DNA from: JANLVJ01 sp031363945
Lineage (GTDB): Bacteria > Bacteroidota > Bacteroidia > Sphingobacteriales > Sphingobacteriaceae
DNA length: 64,000 nucleotides
Assembly: GCA_031363945.1 (NCBI GenBank)
Contig: JANLVJ010000056.1
Coordinates: 1 to 64,000 of the forward strand
Reading direction: 5' to 3'
Both the position numbers and the translations under genes were made by a program. Under the pieces are notes generated by a model that was not told the DNA's origin, made no database searches, and worked only from the letters and a program-made list of their open reading frames with translations. This document shows, piece by piece, positions 17,791 through 26,898 of this stretch (position 1 is its first letter; the number at the start of each line of letters is the position of its first letter).

Positions 17791-19563
17791 ATGAAACGGT
17801 TTCCCCTGAAATTACGAGGTTTAGCTATTTTATTATTTTCAGGTGTATTGCTTGCCGGCCTTTTTGCCTTCAGGTACAGTGATGATTTTTTTGATATTTC
17901 CCGCAACCTGCAAATCTTCGCAGACGTGTACCGTGAGGTAAATTTAAAGTATGTTGATGAGGTAAAACCCGGGGAGCTGATAAAAAAAGGCATTGATGCA
18001 ATGCTTGATTCTCTTGACCCTTATACTGAATACATACCCCAGTCAGAAGTTGAAGAATTCAAGATGAAGTTCGTAAATCCTCAGTATGGGGGTATTGGAG
18101 CCTTAATTTTTCAGCTGAATGAAAAAGTGATTGTTCGGGATGTATATGAGGGCTTCCCGGCCCAAAAAGCAGATATCAGGGCAGGGGACCGTATTCTACG
18201 CTTTAATGATATGGAGGTAAACAGCCATAACGGGCTGCAGGTAAGTGATATGTTAAAAGGCCAGAAAGGGTCGGTTATAAACTTGCTGATCTCACGTCCG
18301 GGTATTGTCAAACCAATTGTAAAAACACTTAGCCGGGAAGAGATCAAGCTCAGTAATATCCCGTATTACGGCATTTTAAAAAACCATACAGGTTATATCA
18401 AATTAAATCATTTTCTTGAAAATTCATCTTCAGAAGTTAAGCAGGCATTTTTAGATCTTAAAGACAACCAGCATATTACTTCATTGGTTTTTGATCTGAG
18501 AGGAAACGGGGGAGGCATTTTACAGGAATCAGTAAAAATCGTTAATTTTTTTGTTGAAAAGGGGTCGAATATTGTCACCCAGAGTGGGAGAAATCATCAG
18601 GGCGAAATAATTTATAAAGCAGTAAACCAGCCCCTGGATTCTAAAATTCCAATTATCATTTTGGTAGATAAGGGAACAGCCTCTGCTTCAGAAATAGTTT
18701 CAGGGGCACTTCAAGATCTTGAACGGGCAGTTATTGTAGGGCAGCGTTCTTTTGGGAAAGGCCTGGTGCAACAAACCCTGCCGTTATCATATAATACCCT
18801 GATGAAGATTACGGTAGCAAAATACTATACCCCCAGTGGTCGCTGTATTCAAGCCCTCGACTATGTACACCGTAATAAAGACGGATCTGTAAATCAGGTG
18901 GCAGATTCTACTATTGTAGAATTTAAGACGCGTGCAGGGCGTTTGGTGTATGATGGCAGTGGTATTTATCCCGATCTGATCACCAAGGCCAAAACATTCA
19001 GTAACGTGCTATATGCACTTGCCAGCCGTCAGTTAATCTTTGATTATGCGACCTTATATAAAAATTCACATCTTTCGATTTCACCTGCTGCCGATTTTAG
19101 ACTTACTGACGCTGATTATGCAGCCTTTACAGAGTTTTTGGCTACTAAAAATTATGATTATATAACAAGTACCGAGCGGCTCATGGATGACCTGAAGCAA
19201 ATTGCTGAACGCGAAAAAAGATTCGATGCTATTAAATCAGAGTACACCTCTCTGAAGTCAAAAATTTCTCACAATAAAACCGAAGACCTGTTTAAATTTA
19301 AGGAAGAAATAAAAGATTTTCTCGGCAATGAGATTGTTGAACGCTACTATTTTCAAAAAGGTAAACTAGTTTGTTCGCTGTCTAAAGATGCTGATATAGC
19401 TGCCAGTTTAAAGTTGTTTGATAATACTTCTTTATTTGCAGGCATATTGCAAGGTACTGGTGCGTATCATACTATTGGAAAGCCCGAAAAGCCTCTGGTA
19501 TCATCTGCTCAAATAAGATTGAAAGATACTCAAGACAGTTTACTGATTGAAGAAGAAAAGTGA
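17791..19563 (+). CDS. S41 C-terminal processing protease (CtpA/Prc type)
   Basis: A protease of about 590 residues. I place the start at the ATG at 17791 rather than the TTG 30 bases earlier, because this puts a signal anchor (GLAILLFSGVLLAGLFAF) at the N-terminus. A PDZ domain follows (VIVRDVYEGFPAQKADIRAGDRIL). The S41 core has Ser298 in GTASASEI and Lys323 in SFGKGLVQQ; the 25-residue spacing equals that of the Ser-Lys dyads of D1P and Prc. It should cleave C-termini of envelope proteins in the periplasm. The last 200 residues are a helical extension usual in Bacteroidota members. Confidence 0.93.
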   Translation: MKRFPLKLRGLAILLFSGVLLAGLFAFRYSDDFFDISRNLQIFADVYREVNLKYVDEVKPGELIKKGIDAMLDSLDPYTEYIPQSEVEEFKMKFVNPQYGGIGALIFQLNEKVIVRDVYEGFPAQKADIRAGDRILRFNDMEVNSHNGLQVSDMLKGQKGSVINLLISRPGIVKPIVKTLSREEIKLSNIPYYGILKNHTGYIKLNHFLENSSSEVKQAFLDLKDNQHITSLVFDLRGNGGGILQESVKIVNFFVEKGSNIVTQSGRNHQGEIIYKAVNQPLDSKIPIIILVDKGTASASEIVSGALQDLERAVIVGQRSFGKGLVQQTLPLSYNTLMKITVAKYYTPSGRCIQALDYVHRNKDGSVNQVADSTIVEFKTRAGRLVYDGSGIYPDLITKAKTFSNVLYALASRQLIFDYATLYKNSHLSISPAADFRLTDADYAAFTEFLATKNYDYITSTERLMDDLKQIAEREKRFDAIKSEYTSLKSKISHNKTEDLFKFKEEIKDFLGNEIVERYYFQKGKLVCSLSKDADIAASLKLFDNTSLFAGILQGTGAYHTIGKPEKPLVSSAQIRLKDTQDSLLIEEEK

Positions 19564-19583
19564 GGGTTTTATTAATAAACTGA

Positions 19584-19619
19584 AAAAGCCGGAAAGTAAT
19601 TACGCGGTATCCGGCTTTT
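19584..19619. terminator. Two-way terminator
   Basis: A 10-bp stem (AAAAGCCGGA / TCCGGCTTTT) with a 16-base loop lies between the convergent protease and CsbD genes. A/T runs at the stem ends can serve as the U-tract in both directions. Confidence 0.75.
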
Positions 19620-19653
19620 ACAGTTTAGGGTCTGGCATAAGCCTGTCGATAGA

Positions 19654-19839
19654 TTATAGGCTTTTTAACCAGCTGACGAGTTCATCTCTACTTTTTCCTG
19701 TTTTTCTTTGCAGGCGTCCAAGAAGCTCTTCATCTTTGCCTTCTTCATGCTTTAACTCATCATCGGTAAGATCAGCATATGCTTGTTTTACTTTGCCTTT
19801 TAATTCATTCCACTTGCCACTTAATTGCAGATCAGACAT
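19654..19839 (-). CDS. CsbD family stress protein
   Basis: A 61-residue protein, the usual CsbD length, with the start at the ATG at 19839 (a longer in-frame reading adds 18 non-family residues). The whole sequence fits the family: LSGKWNELKGKVKQAYADL, DDELKHEEGKDEELLGRLQRKTGKSRDEL. CsbD proteins accumulate under general stress; the mechanism is unknown. A second, more divergent CsbD-like gene lies 2.3 kb to the left at the other end of the clpS-protease pair. Confidence 0.9.
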   Translation of the reverse strand: MSDLQLSGKWNELKGKVKQAYADLTDDELKHEEGKDEELLGRLQRKTGKSRDELVSWLKSL

Positions 19840-19908
19840 ATCGAATAGTTTTAGTTTATATTGTCTAAGGCAAAAAAAGTGCCAGTAAGGCATAAAAATT
19901 AACTGATT

Positions 19909-20190
19909 TTAATTTTCTTTATCGTTTAGAAAACTCGAAAAAAGGGGATGGTCTTTATACCCTTTTACCTGCTTCCAGGAATCAGGAAGCTCTGGTTTTA
20001 AGGGAAATCCGTAGGTAGGGTTGCCTTCAATCCTGATATTATTTGAATCAAAATGCTTGATTTCTCCTTTAGCCAGACGAATAACCCAGCAGGTATTGAC
20101 ACTCATGCCATAATCAATGATAAAATAAGCAAGACCTGGACCTAGTGGGGTGAAAACAACGATTTGCGGATTCAATTGAATCATATTCAT
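19909..20190 (-). CDS. Hypothetical small protein
   Basis: About 93 residues from the ATG at 20190; an upstream TTG at 20235 would add 15 residues, and Met at 20184 is also possible. The sequence (IVVFTPLGPGLAYFIIDYGMSVNTCWVIRLAKGEIKHFDSN) looks like a compact beta-rich fold with a Trp/Tyr-rich core. It recalls small phage- or plasmid-type Bacteroidota proteins that read 'TPLG.G.A.FIIDYG', but I cannot name a family. No signal peptide. It is leftward and single. Confidence 0.6.
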   Translation of the reverse strand: MNMIQLNPQIVVFTPLGPGLAYFIIDYGMSVNTCWVIRLAKGEIKHFDSNNIRIEGNPTYGFPLKPELPDSWKQVKGYKDHPLFSSFLNDKEN

Positions 20191-20269
20191 ATGATATTCT
20201 CTTTTTGAAGAAAATAGTATCAATATGTTGGCCAAAAGTTAAGAATGCATGACCTTTAAGAAATCAGTA

Positions 20270-20989
20270 TTAAATAGTATTAATCTTTTCTAGCAGGTTG
20301 TGACGGTAAGAATTGCTGATAGGAATGATATTATTACCGATCAGAAGATTTGCATTATCAATATTTCTGATTTTATCTATTCTTACAATGAATGAACGGT
20401 GTACTCTCACAAAGTCTTGTGAGGGCAATTTCTCTTCAACATTTTTAAGTTTCGTAAGCAGTTTGTGTGTCTTATTGAGGGTATTAATCATCACATAATC
20501 TCCACTGGCTTCTACCCAGAGTATCTCATGCAGATCAAAATTTACCAGCATTGAATCAACTTTTATAAAAAAGGTGCGACTGTCAACTGGATTCGCTTTT
20601 TCTAGCTTTTCCCCATTTTCCCTGATAATATTTGTGCGCGCTTTGTTTACAGATTGCAGAAATCGTCCATAACTGCAACGACCCTTAATTAGAAAATCAG
20701 TTACATTTAAGTCAAAGGCATTAATTGCATAGGTTTCGCTGCCTGATACCAGTATAATCTGTGGTTTTTTTTCCAGTACCTGTATGAGCTCAAATCCGTT
20801 CATGGTGGGCATCTCTACATCAAGAAAAAGAATATCTATTGACATTTCACGCAAGGCCTGGGCAGCCTGCAGTGAATTTCCGAACGCGCCTTTTAATTCA
20901 AGAAAGTCGGTCTTATCAACCAGTTCTTTCAATATCCTAAGTGAAAAATCGTCATCATCAACAATGAGACAACTGAATTTAATGTTCAT
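20270..20989 (-). CDS. LytTR-family response regulator
   Basis: A 239-residue regulator, taking the start at 20989, which places IVDDDD at the usual distance from the N-terminus. The receiver domain has acidic residues at 11-14 and phospho-acceptor Asp57 (LFLDVEMPTMNG). The conserved Lys is in DFLIKG, where most relatives have 'KP'. The C-terminal LytTR DNA-binding domain runs from about residue 130 (FFIKVDSMLVNFDLHEILWVEASGDYV, then DFVRVHRSFIV). It should bind promoter DNA when phosphorylated. No histidine kinase is adjacent, so the partner is elsewhere. Confidence 0.92.
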   Translation of the reverse strand: MNIKFSCLIVDDDDFSLRILKELVDKTDFLELKGAFGNSLQAAQALREMSIDILFLDVEMPTMNGFELIQVLEKKPQIILVSGSETYAINAFDLNVTDFLIKGRCSYGRFLQSVNKARTNIIRENGEKLEKANPVDSRTFFIKVDSMLVNFDLHEILWVEASGDYVMINTLNKTHKLLTKLKNVEEKLPSQDFVRVHRSFIVRIDKIRNIDNANLLIGNNIIPISNSYRHNLLEKINTI

Positions 20990-21342
20990 AAGCCCAATAT
21001 GCTTGGCAAAATTAATATAATATCTTCGCAAAACAACTTAGCGACCAAATAACCTTATTCATCGTAACAATTATGCAATCTGTCGATAAAGAGATGTGAC
21101 AATAATGATACAGCACATATATTTATGCTATTCACGTATTCAGATTTCATGTAACGGATTTTAAGGGGGTTCGTTACGTGTAGAACTGATTAATACTAAT
21201 CAATTTCAATTTTGGGTTGCTTTGGTTCTTAAATGCATTAGTTTAGTTCACTCTGAATATAAATCGTGGTAATGGGCAGGTGCCATTCGGGTCCTGCCCA
21301 TTTATTGATTTAAGGGGTATTCATTTTTGGGTATTAAGTTTA
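20990..21342. other. Intergenic region
   Basis: A 353-base spacer between two leftward genes. It carries the amylase terminator at 21271-21302 and must hold the promoter of the LytTR regulator. I see no gene in it. Confidence 0.5.
21271..21302 (-). terminator. Terminator of the alpha-amylase gene
   Basis: A 10-bp perfect stem (AATGGGCAGG / CCTGCCCATT) with a 12-base loop, 40 bases past the amylase stop on the minus strand. The following T-tract is weak. Confidence 0.6.
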
Positions 21343-22842
21343 TTAGTTCTCATTCGATTCTTTGGTTACATAAACAGATACATTACCTCCGAGCGTAGAA
21401 AAATCGCCATAGCCATCCTGGTCTATGACAACACTGTCTTGGCAGTTGCTCAATGCATCGCTCATTTTTTTCCCTGCAAAATCTCGACCTATTTCCATTC
21501 GTATGCTTCCCGGCTCGGCAGAAGATAGAACAACAGCACATCCCGAATTTTTAAATTCTTCACTTCCTTTTCTAATCCATCCTATCAGATTTTCATTTTT
21601 AAAGTAATCAACCTGTAAACCGTAAGAATAAAGTTTTCTCAGGTGTATCAGGTTTTCAAGGTTCGGGCATAAATCAATTATAATTTTCTTCTCATTGCCT
21701 TCTTCATCTTTGCCAGTATAAGTTGCACCAAAAAGATCGGGAAAAAAAACACAGGGATAACCTGCTTCCCGTAATAGTATAAGCGCATACGCAAGGGGCT
21801 TAAACCAAGTAGCCACAGGTGATTCCAGAGCCTGCAAAGGCTGCGTATCATGGTTTTCTACCAGGGTGACGGCAAGTTCAGGCCTTGTCTGCAAAAGTGT
21901 ATTATCAAAAATGGTACGTAAATCAAAGTCCTTACCAATAGATGCTGCAATATGAAAATTCTCTTGTAGCGGAGCATCAAAAAGTGACATTCTACCCCCT
22001 GTATTATCTATATAGTTTAGCATTGATTCTAAATCATTTGGCGCCCAGTATTCTCCAACGGCAAATAATTCTTCTTTAGTTTCGTGCCTGATAGTATCAA
22101 GCCACTCATTGTAAAAATGATAATCAATATGTTTTACGGCATCAAGTCTGAATCCTGAAACATTGGTCAGACGCCAGAACCAGAGCCCCCATTTTTTTAA
22201 TTCTTCTCTGACAATATTATTTCTGAATTCAATATCGGCATACATTAGGTAATCAAAATTTCCTCTTTCACTATCAACCCCTTCCTCCCATGCATCTCCA
22301 TAACTGTTTAAAATTTTAAAGATTGAACTTTCATCGAGGTCAGCAGCATAATCAACCCCAGAAAAACACTCCTGGTTCCAGATAAAGTCTGAGTATTTGT
22401 TATTTCTGCCTGAAAAAGTAAAACGGGTATATGCTTCAATTGTGAACTCATCACCAACCATTTCATTTCTGTTATCAGGATTTACCCGTTTAACAATAAC
22501 CTGTTCTTTTTCGTCGGCACCCCCTTTATGATTCAGGACAATGTCAGCATAGAAATGCATTCCGGCTTTGCGTACATTCTTTACAGCCTGAAGAAATTCA
22601 TGATGGGTACCATACTTGGTCATGATTGAATTTTTTTGATCGAATTCACCAAGATCATATAAGTCATATACGTCATAACCAACTGAATTACTGCCAGAAG
22701 CGCCTTTATAAGCAGGGGGAAGCCATATTGCGGTGAAACCCATTTTACAAAGCCTAACAGCATCTTCGCTTATTTTATTCCACAGTACGCCATTGGCAGG
22801 ATAGTAAGAATGAAAATATTGTAGAATTGTACCGTTTTGCAT
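21343..22842 (-). CDS. Cytoplasmic alpha-amylase (GH13)
   Basis: A 499-residue GH13 enzyme without signal peptide, like E. coli cytoplasmic AmyA, so it acts on internal alpha-1,4-glucans or maltodextrins. The (beta/alpha)8 conserved regions are present: YADIVLNHK (Asp100), FRLDAVKHI (nucleophile Asp234), GEYW (acid/base Glu264) and ENHDTQP (Asp332). A C-terminal beta domain ends the protein. It stands alone: neighbours are a coiled-coil protein on the 5' side and the LytTR regulator on the other. Its own terminator follows. Confidence 0.95.
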   Translation of the reverse strand: MQNGTILQYFHSYYPANGVLWNKISEDAVRLCKMGFTAIWLPPAYKGASGSNSVGYDVYDLYDLGEFDQKNSIMTKYGTHHEFLQAVKNVRKAGMHFYADIVLNHKGGADEKEQVIVKRVNPDNRNEMVGDEFTIEAYTRFTFSGRNNKYSDFIWNQECFSGVDYAADLDESSIFKILNSYGDAWEEGVDSERGNFDYLMYADIEFRNNIVREELKKWGLWFWRLTNVSGFRLDAVKHIDYHFYNEWLDTIRHETKEELFAVGEYWAPNDLESMLNYIDNTGGRMSLFDAPLQENFHIAASIGKDFDLRTIFDNTLLQTRPELAVTLVENHDTQPLQALESPVATWFKPLAYALILLREAGYPCVFFPDLFGATYTGKDEEGNEKKIIIDLCPNLENLIHLRKLYSYGLQVDYFKNENLIGWIRKGSEEFKNSGCAVVLSSAEPGSIRMEIGRDFAGKKMSDALSNCQDSVVIDQDGYGDFSTLGGNVSVYVTKESNEN

Positions 22843-22886
22843 TCAGATTATTTCTCTCTGAACTTTTTGCATGAATCGGGCCAAGT

Positions 22887-23186
22887 TTAGCTGGCTTTAC
22901 GTAATAAAAGATCTTCAATGCGTTTAACACGCTCTTCAAGATCAAGCATTCTTGATAAAATGCGTTCGATATTCGTCAGCTTTTCTACAAACTGATTATT
23001 AAAACGCTGGTCTTCACGTTTGTAATGAGTTTCTTCATCATGATATAGAGCCTGCTGTGATTTAAAATTCAATTCAGACTCAAAGTGACGAACTGAAACC
23101 TCCATAAATTGAGTTAAAAGTTCTGTTTGCCGGTCTTGCTTAATAAGCATTTCCGAAAGCACAGCCAAAAGATCAGAGTCAGCCAT
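22887..23186 (-). CDS. Coiled-coil protein of unknown function
   Basis: A 99-residue, charged, wholly helical protein with heptad patterns at both ends (LLAVLSEMLIKQ; FVEKLTNIERILSRMLDLEERVKRIEDLLL). No signal peptide or membrane segment. It lies 44 bases upstream of the amylase in the same direction, so it may share its transcript. I recognise no family. It probably forms oligomers in the cytoplasm. Confidence 0.7.
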   Translation of the reverse strand: MADSDLLAVLSEMLIKQDRQTELLTQFMEVSVRHFESELNFKSQQALYHDEETHYKREDQRFNNQFVEKLTNIERILSRMLDLEERVKRIEDLLLRKAS

Positions 23187-23318
23187 AGTTATACTTTGAA
23201 ATAATTTTTACGCAATGATTAAATTAAAGTTACAGCTTAGTCGTATAATTAATTTGTGCCGGTAAGAAGTATTGATTTATTAAAGTAATTTAAACCGGGA
23301 GTGAAAAAGAAGGCTATA

Positions 23319-23361
23319 CAGGGTAAATGGCGCACTTATTGAACTATAAATAATTACCCTG
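23319..23361 (+). promoter_or_regulatory. Inverted repeat upstream of the D15-type barrel gene
   Basis: CAGGGTAA (23319-23326) and TTACCCTG (23354-23361) form an 8-bp perfect inverted repeat with a 27-base spacer, ending 31 bases before the likely ATG at 23393. It could be an operator or a leader stem-loop. Nothing else supports either. Confidence 0.3.
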
Positions 23362-23392
23362 ACCAACAGTGTCATTGCCTTTGTTTTGTAGT

Positions 23393-24667
23393 ATGAAATA
23401 CCTTTTATGTCTATTACTGTTCTTGTTTTCAGCCGGTTCAAATGTTAGGGCTCAAGACTCCTCATTTGTGAAAAAGACGTATAAACGTTTCTATAACCGG
23501 TATCTTCAGAAAGACTTTTCGCCGAAAAGCCCTGATTCCGCGAAAGGTTTAAAGGCCGGGTTAAAGCGGGTTTACAACCGGATGTATAAAAAATATGTGT
23601 ATGTAGATTCAACTCAGATAGACCGTGATTCTTCTAAGGGTTTCTCTTCAAACCCTATCGCAGTACCTATAGTCGGATACTCACAGGAACAAAAATTTGG
23701 TATAGGCCTGGCCTTAATTTATTCATTTTACAGAAACAGGTTTGATGTTAAGGCACTAAGAACAAGTTTATATGTAAATGCCGGATTTTTTCATCTTTAT
23801 GAAATCCGATATCGGTTCAAACCACTGATCTGGGGAAATAACCGGGATTTCAGGTTTCAGCAAACATTAGATTTTCAAGATTATCCGACAAATTTTTATG
23901 GTATAGGAAACCATACCCTGGCTGCAAATCTAACCAGAGTAAGGTATTTTCAGTTAAATGCAAATGGAGAAATCCAGAAGCGTATTTCTCATAAACTCTA
24001 TCTGGGTTTAAATGCTGGTTTTACATATATTCATATCTCACCAATTACCAGAAAGGGTTATTTTGACAGCCTGAGTACAATTGCCAGTAGAACAGGAGGG
24101 CGCCTTTTCAATATTGGCCCGACCTTGAATTTTGATACCCGTGACTTTCAGAATTATGCAGACAAGGGAGATTATGTTAGATCAACTGTACTTTTTTCCC
24201 CTTCTTTTTTAAACGAATCACTGGGCAGTCTGATTTCTTATACCCTTGATGCCCGGCACTATTTGCACTTTGATAACTTTCAGGTTATAGGCCTGAACCT
24301 TGTAGCCTCTGGGTTTTTCGATAAGTATGTACCTTTTTCATTCCTGAGCCAGCTAGGTGGAAATCAAATAATGCGGGGTTATTATTCTGGCCGTTTCAGG
24401 GATAAAAATATGATTGCTGCACAGGCCGAATATCGTTATCGTTTTATTCCAAGAGTGGCTGCTGCTGTATTTGCAGGTACTGGTGAAGTATATGGTTACG
24501 AACCATTTGCTTTTAAAAATCTAAAACCCAATTTTGGAGGTGGGCTTCGCTATATTTTCGACTTACCTTCACGTTCAACCTTTAGGGTAGATTATGCAAT
24601 AGGCGAAAAACCCCATGGAGAACGGAGATTAAAAGGTCTTTATATTTCAATAAATGAAGCTTTCTAA
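23393..24667 (+). CDS. BamA/TamA-family (D15) outer-membrane barrel
   Basis: About 424 residues from the ATG at 23393 (an upstream GTG at 23369 would disturb the signal peptide). A Sec signal peptide ends at VRAQ. A short charged region of about 70 residues is followed by a barrel of the bacterial surface antigen family, with the family's loop motif seen as GGNQIMRGYYSGRFRDKNMI near the C-terminus. POTRA domains are absent, so it is not BamA itself but one of the stand-alone barrels common in Bacteroidota. The role is unknown; assembly or lipid/protein export is possible. Confidence 0.85.
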   Translation: MKYLLCLLLFLFSAGSNVRAQDSSFVKKTYKRFYNRYLQKDFSPKSPDSAKGLKAGLKRVYNRMYKKYVYVDSTQIDRDSSKGFSSNPIAVPIVGYSQEQKFGIGLALIYSFYRNRFDVKALRTSLYVNAGFFHLYEIRYRFKPLIWGNNRDFRFQQTLDFQDYPTNFYGIGNHTLAANLTRVRYFQLNANGEIQKRISHKLYLGLNAGFTYIHISPITRKGYFDSLSTIASRTGGRLFNIGPTLNFDTRDFQNYADKGDYVRSTVLFSPSFLNESLGSLISYTLDARHYLHFDNFQVIGLNLVASGFFDKYVPFSFLSQLGGNQIMRGYYSGRFRDKNMIAAQAEYRYRFIPRVAAAVFAGTGEVYGYEPFAFKNLKPNFGGGLRYIFDLPSRSTFRVDYAIGEKPHGERRLKGLYISINEAF

Positions 24668-24684
24668 GGGTTTTTGTTCCTATT

Positions 24685-24981
24685 TTAAAAACTCTTTTTT
24701 AAATTGGTACTCCCATATCCTAGATGAAATTGCTGAGTTCCGATTATTTTTAAAGGAAATTTTAAAAATGGCTCAATAGACAGGGAGGTTTGTTTGCCAA
24801 GGGGATAGCTAATACCTACAGATAGATTTATCAATCTGGCAAGATTAAGATTTGAACCGGAATGAGATCCTGTATTTCCACGCTGATTTATTTCATATGC
24901 TTTTACCTGACTAATCTCATGCCAGACAGAGCCTCCTGTAAAAGATATTCCTACTTTTGTAAAAAAATTAGGAATGAACAT
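24685..24981 (-). pseudogene. C-terminal relic of an outer-membrane barrel gene
   Basis: Minus-strand reading from an ATG at 24981 gives 98 residues with barrel-strand character and an ending typical of Bacteroidota outer-membrane proteins: LINLSVGISYPLGKQTSLSIEPFLKFPLK, then GYGSTNLKKSF. There is no signal peptide and no N-terminal half. Further upstream the frame only mirrors the ABC-F gene. Its 5' end overlaps the start of the ABC-F gene by 8 bases, so a rearrangement probably removed the rest. A genuine short gene is less likely. Confidence 0.6.
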
Positions 24982-26878
24982 TCTGTCAGTTGAAAATTTA
25001 ACGAAATCATTGGGTCTGCGTAAGCTGTTTGAAGGGCTTAGCTTTGGAATCTCAAAAGGAGAGAAGGTGGCCCTGATTGCCAGAAACGGAGTAGGCAAGA
25101 GCACATTGCTAAATATACTTTTTGGCAATGAATCAGCTGATTCAGGTGTATTCGCTTTTGCAAAGAATTCACGCATTGCTTTTTTAAATCAGGAGCCACT
25201 GATTCCTGAAAATATTACCCTCTTTCATGCCATTTATGCAGCAGAAAACCCGTTGCTCAAAGTTATCAGTGATTATGAAGAAGCACTACTAGATCCTGAA
25301 AATTATAAATTACTTGAGCGTGCCATGGATGCCATGGAGACCCATGCAGCCTGGGATTATGAGCAAAGGATACGGCAGATTCTGACTGAACTCAAGCTGC
25401 ATGATCTCGAACAAAATACGTCAACGCTGTCGGGAGGGCAGAGAAAAAGACTTGCATTGGCCCTGGCCCTGATTCAAGAACCTGATTTCCTGATTCTCGA
25501 TGAGCCTACCAATCACCTTGATTTACAGATGATTGAATGGCTCGAAGAATACCTGACTAAAAGTGACCTTACTTTACTAATGGTTACCCATGACAGGTAC
25601 TTTCTAGACAGGGTTTGTAATGTGATACTAGAGATTGACCTTGGTGTTTTATATCGTTACGCTGGAAACTATCAGTATTTTACTGAAAAGAAATCAGAAC
25701 GATTGCTTGCTCAGGATGCCAGCATCGAAAAAGCAAAAAACTTGTATCGTAAAGAACTTGACTGGATGCGCCGTCAACCCCAGGCTCGTACCACCAAGTC
25801 AAAAGCGCGAATTGATGCCTTTTACCAGGTAGAAGAGCGGGCAAAACAGCGTCAACAAGAAAAACAGGTCAAGCTTGAAGTCATGATGAGCCGGCTGGGT
25901 CGAAAAATTCTTGAACTTCATCATGTTACCAAGGCTTTTCCTGGTAAAAAGATCATGAATGATTTCAGTTTTGTTTTCAAGCAGCGAGACCGTATAGGTA
26001 TTGTTGGTGACAATGGAACAGGAAAATCAACTTTTCTAAAGCTGATTACCGGTGCTCAGAAAGCAGATGCAGGTACCATTGATGTAGGAGAAACCATTGT
26101 TTTCGGCTATTATACCCAAGAGGGTATGATCTTGCCAGAAGATAAGCGGGTAATCGAAGTGGTAAAAGATATAGCTGAGTTTTTACCACTAGGAAAAAAT
26201 AAAGTGATTTCAGCTTCCCAACTGCTTGAGCGTTTTCTTTTTGCCGGTGACCAGCAATATACCTTTGTTTCAAAATTAAGCGGAGGTGAACGCAGACGTT
26301 TATACCTGTGTACAATTTTATTGACCAACCCCAATTTTCTGATTCTCGATGAGCCGACCAATGATCTCGATATTCAGACCCTGACGATTCTTGAAGATTT
26401 TCTCGAAGAATTCCCAGGCTGTCTGGTGATTGTAAGTCACGACAGGTATTTCATGGATAAGCTTGTTGACCATCTCTTTATTTTCGAGGGTGAAGGTGAG
26501 ATTCGTGATTTTAATGGTAATTATTCTGATTACCGTGAAGAAGCAGAGGAGACCATCTTACGTGAAGCACAGGAAAAAAGAAAGCTGAGTTCTGGGTTGA
26601 AGAAAGATATACCACAAAATTTTGCTCCTGTTGCAAAGTCCGAAAAAGCAATAAAACCAAGTTTTAAAGAGCAGCAGGAATTTGAGAAACTTGTAAAGGA
26701 AATGGCAGCACTTGAAAACCGAAAGAAAGAGATACATTCACTATTTGAAAATCCGGTGCTCAGTCAGCATGAAATGGAAAAGTTATCAGGCGAATTACAC
26801 CATTTAGACAGGTCTCTTGAAGAAAGTGAACTCGCCTGGCTTGAACTAACTGAAAGAATTCCATCACTGGTGAGCTAA
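24974..26878 (+). CDS. Uup-like ABC-F ATPase
   Basis: A 634-residue ABC-F protein with two intact nucleotide-binding domains. Walker A is GVGKST (in LIARNGVGKST) and GDNGTGKST; signatures are LSGGQRKR and LSGGERRR; Walker B is FLILDEPTNHLD and FLILDEPTNDLD. The linker carries the Uup-type RRQPQARTTKSKARI. A C-terminal coiled coil (about 555-630) is the DNA/ribosome-binding tail of Uup proteins. Family members act on ribosomes and influence transposon excision. The P-loops here are complete, unlike the other ABC-F gene at 10.4-12.1 kb. The start overlaps a barrel-gene relic on the other strand. Confidence 0.93.
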   Translation: MNILSVENLTKSLGLRKLFEGLSFGISKGEKVALIARNGVGKSTLLNILFGNESADSGVFAFAKNSRIAFLNQEPLIPENITLFHAIYAAENPLLKVISDYEEALLDPENYKLLERAMDAMETHAAWDYEQRIRQILTELKLHDLEQNTSTLSGGQRKRLALALALIQEPDFLILDEPTNHLDLQMIEWLEEYLTKSDLTLLMVTHDRYFLDRVCNVILEIDLGVLYRYAGNYQYFTEKKSERLLAQDASIEKAKNLYRKELDWMRRQPQARTTKSKARIDAFYQVEERAKQRQQEKQVKLEVMMSRLGRKILELHHVTKAFPGKKIMNDFSFVFKQRDRIGIVGDNGTGKSTFLKLITGAQKADAGTIDVGETIVFGYYTQEGMILPEDKRVIEVVKDIAEFLPLGKNKVISASQLLERFLFAGDQQYTFVSKLSGGERRRLYLCTILLTNPNFLILDEPTNDLDIQTLTILEDFLEEFPGCLVIVSHDRYFMDKLVDHLFIFEGEGEIRDFNGNYSDYREEAEETILREAQEKRKLSSGLKKDIPQNFAPVAKSEKAIKPSFKEQQEFEKLVKEMAALENRKKEIHSLFENPVLSQHEMEKLSGELHHLDRSLEESELAWLELTERIPSLVS

Positions 26879-26898
26879 GCACCGGTTAATTTTTTGGT

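Noticed and set aside
24982..25176. Minus-strand extension of the barrel relic (frame to 25176)
   Set aside because: This part is antisense to the ABC-F start and has no barrel character; only the region below 24981 resembles a barrel.
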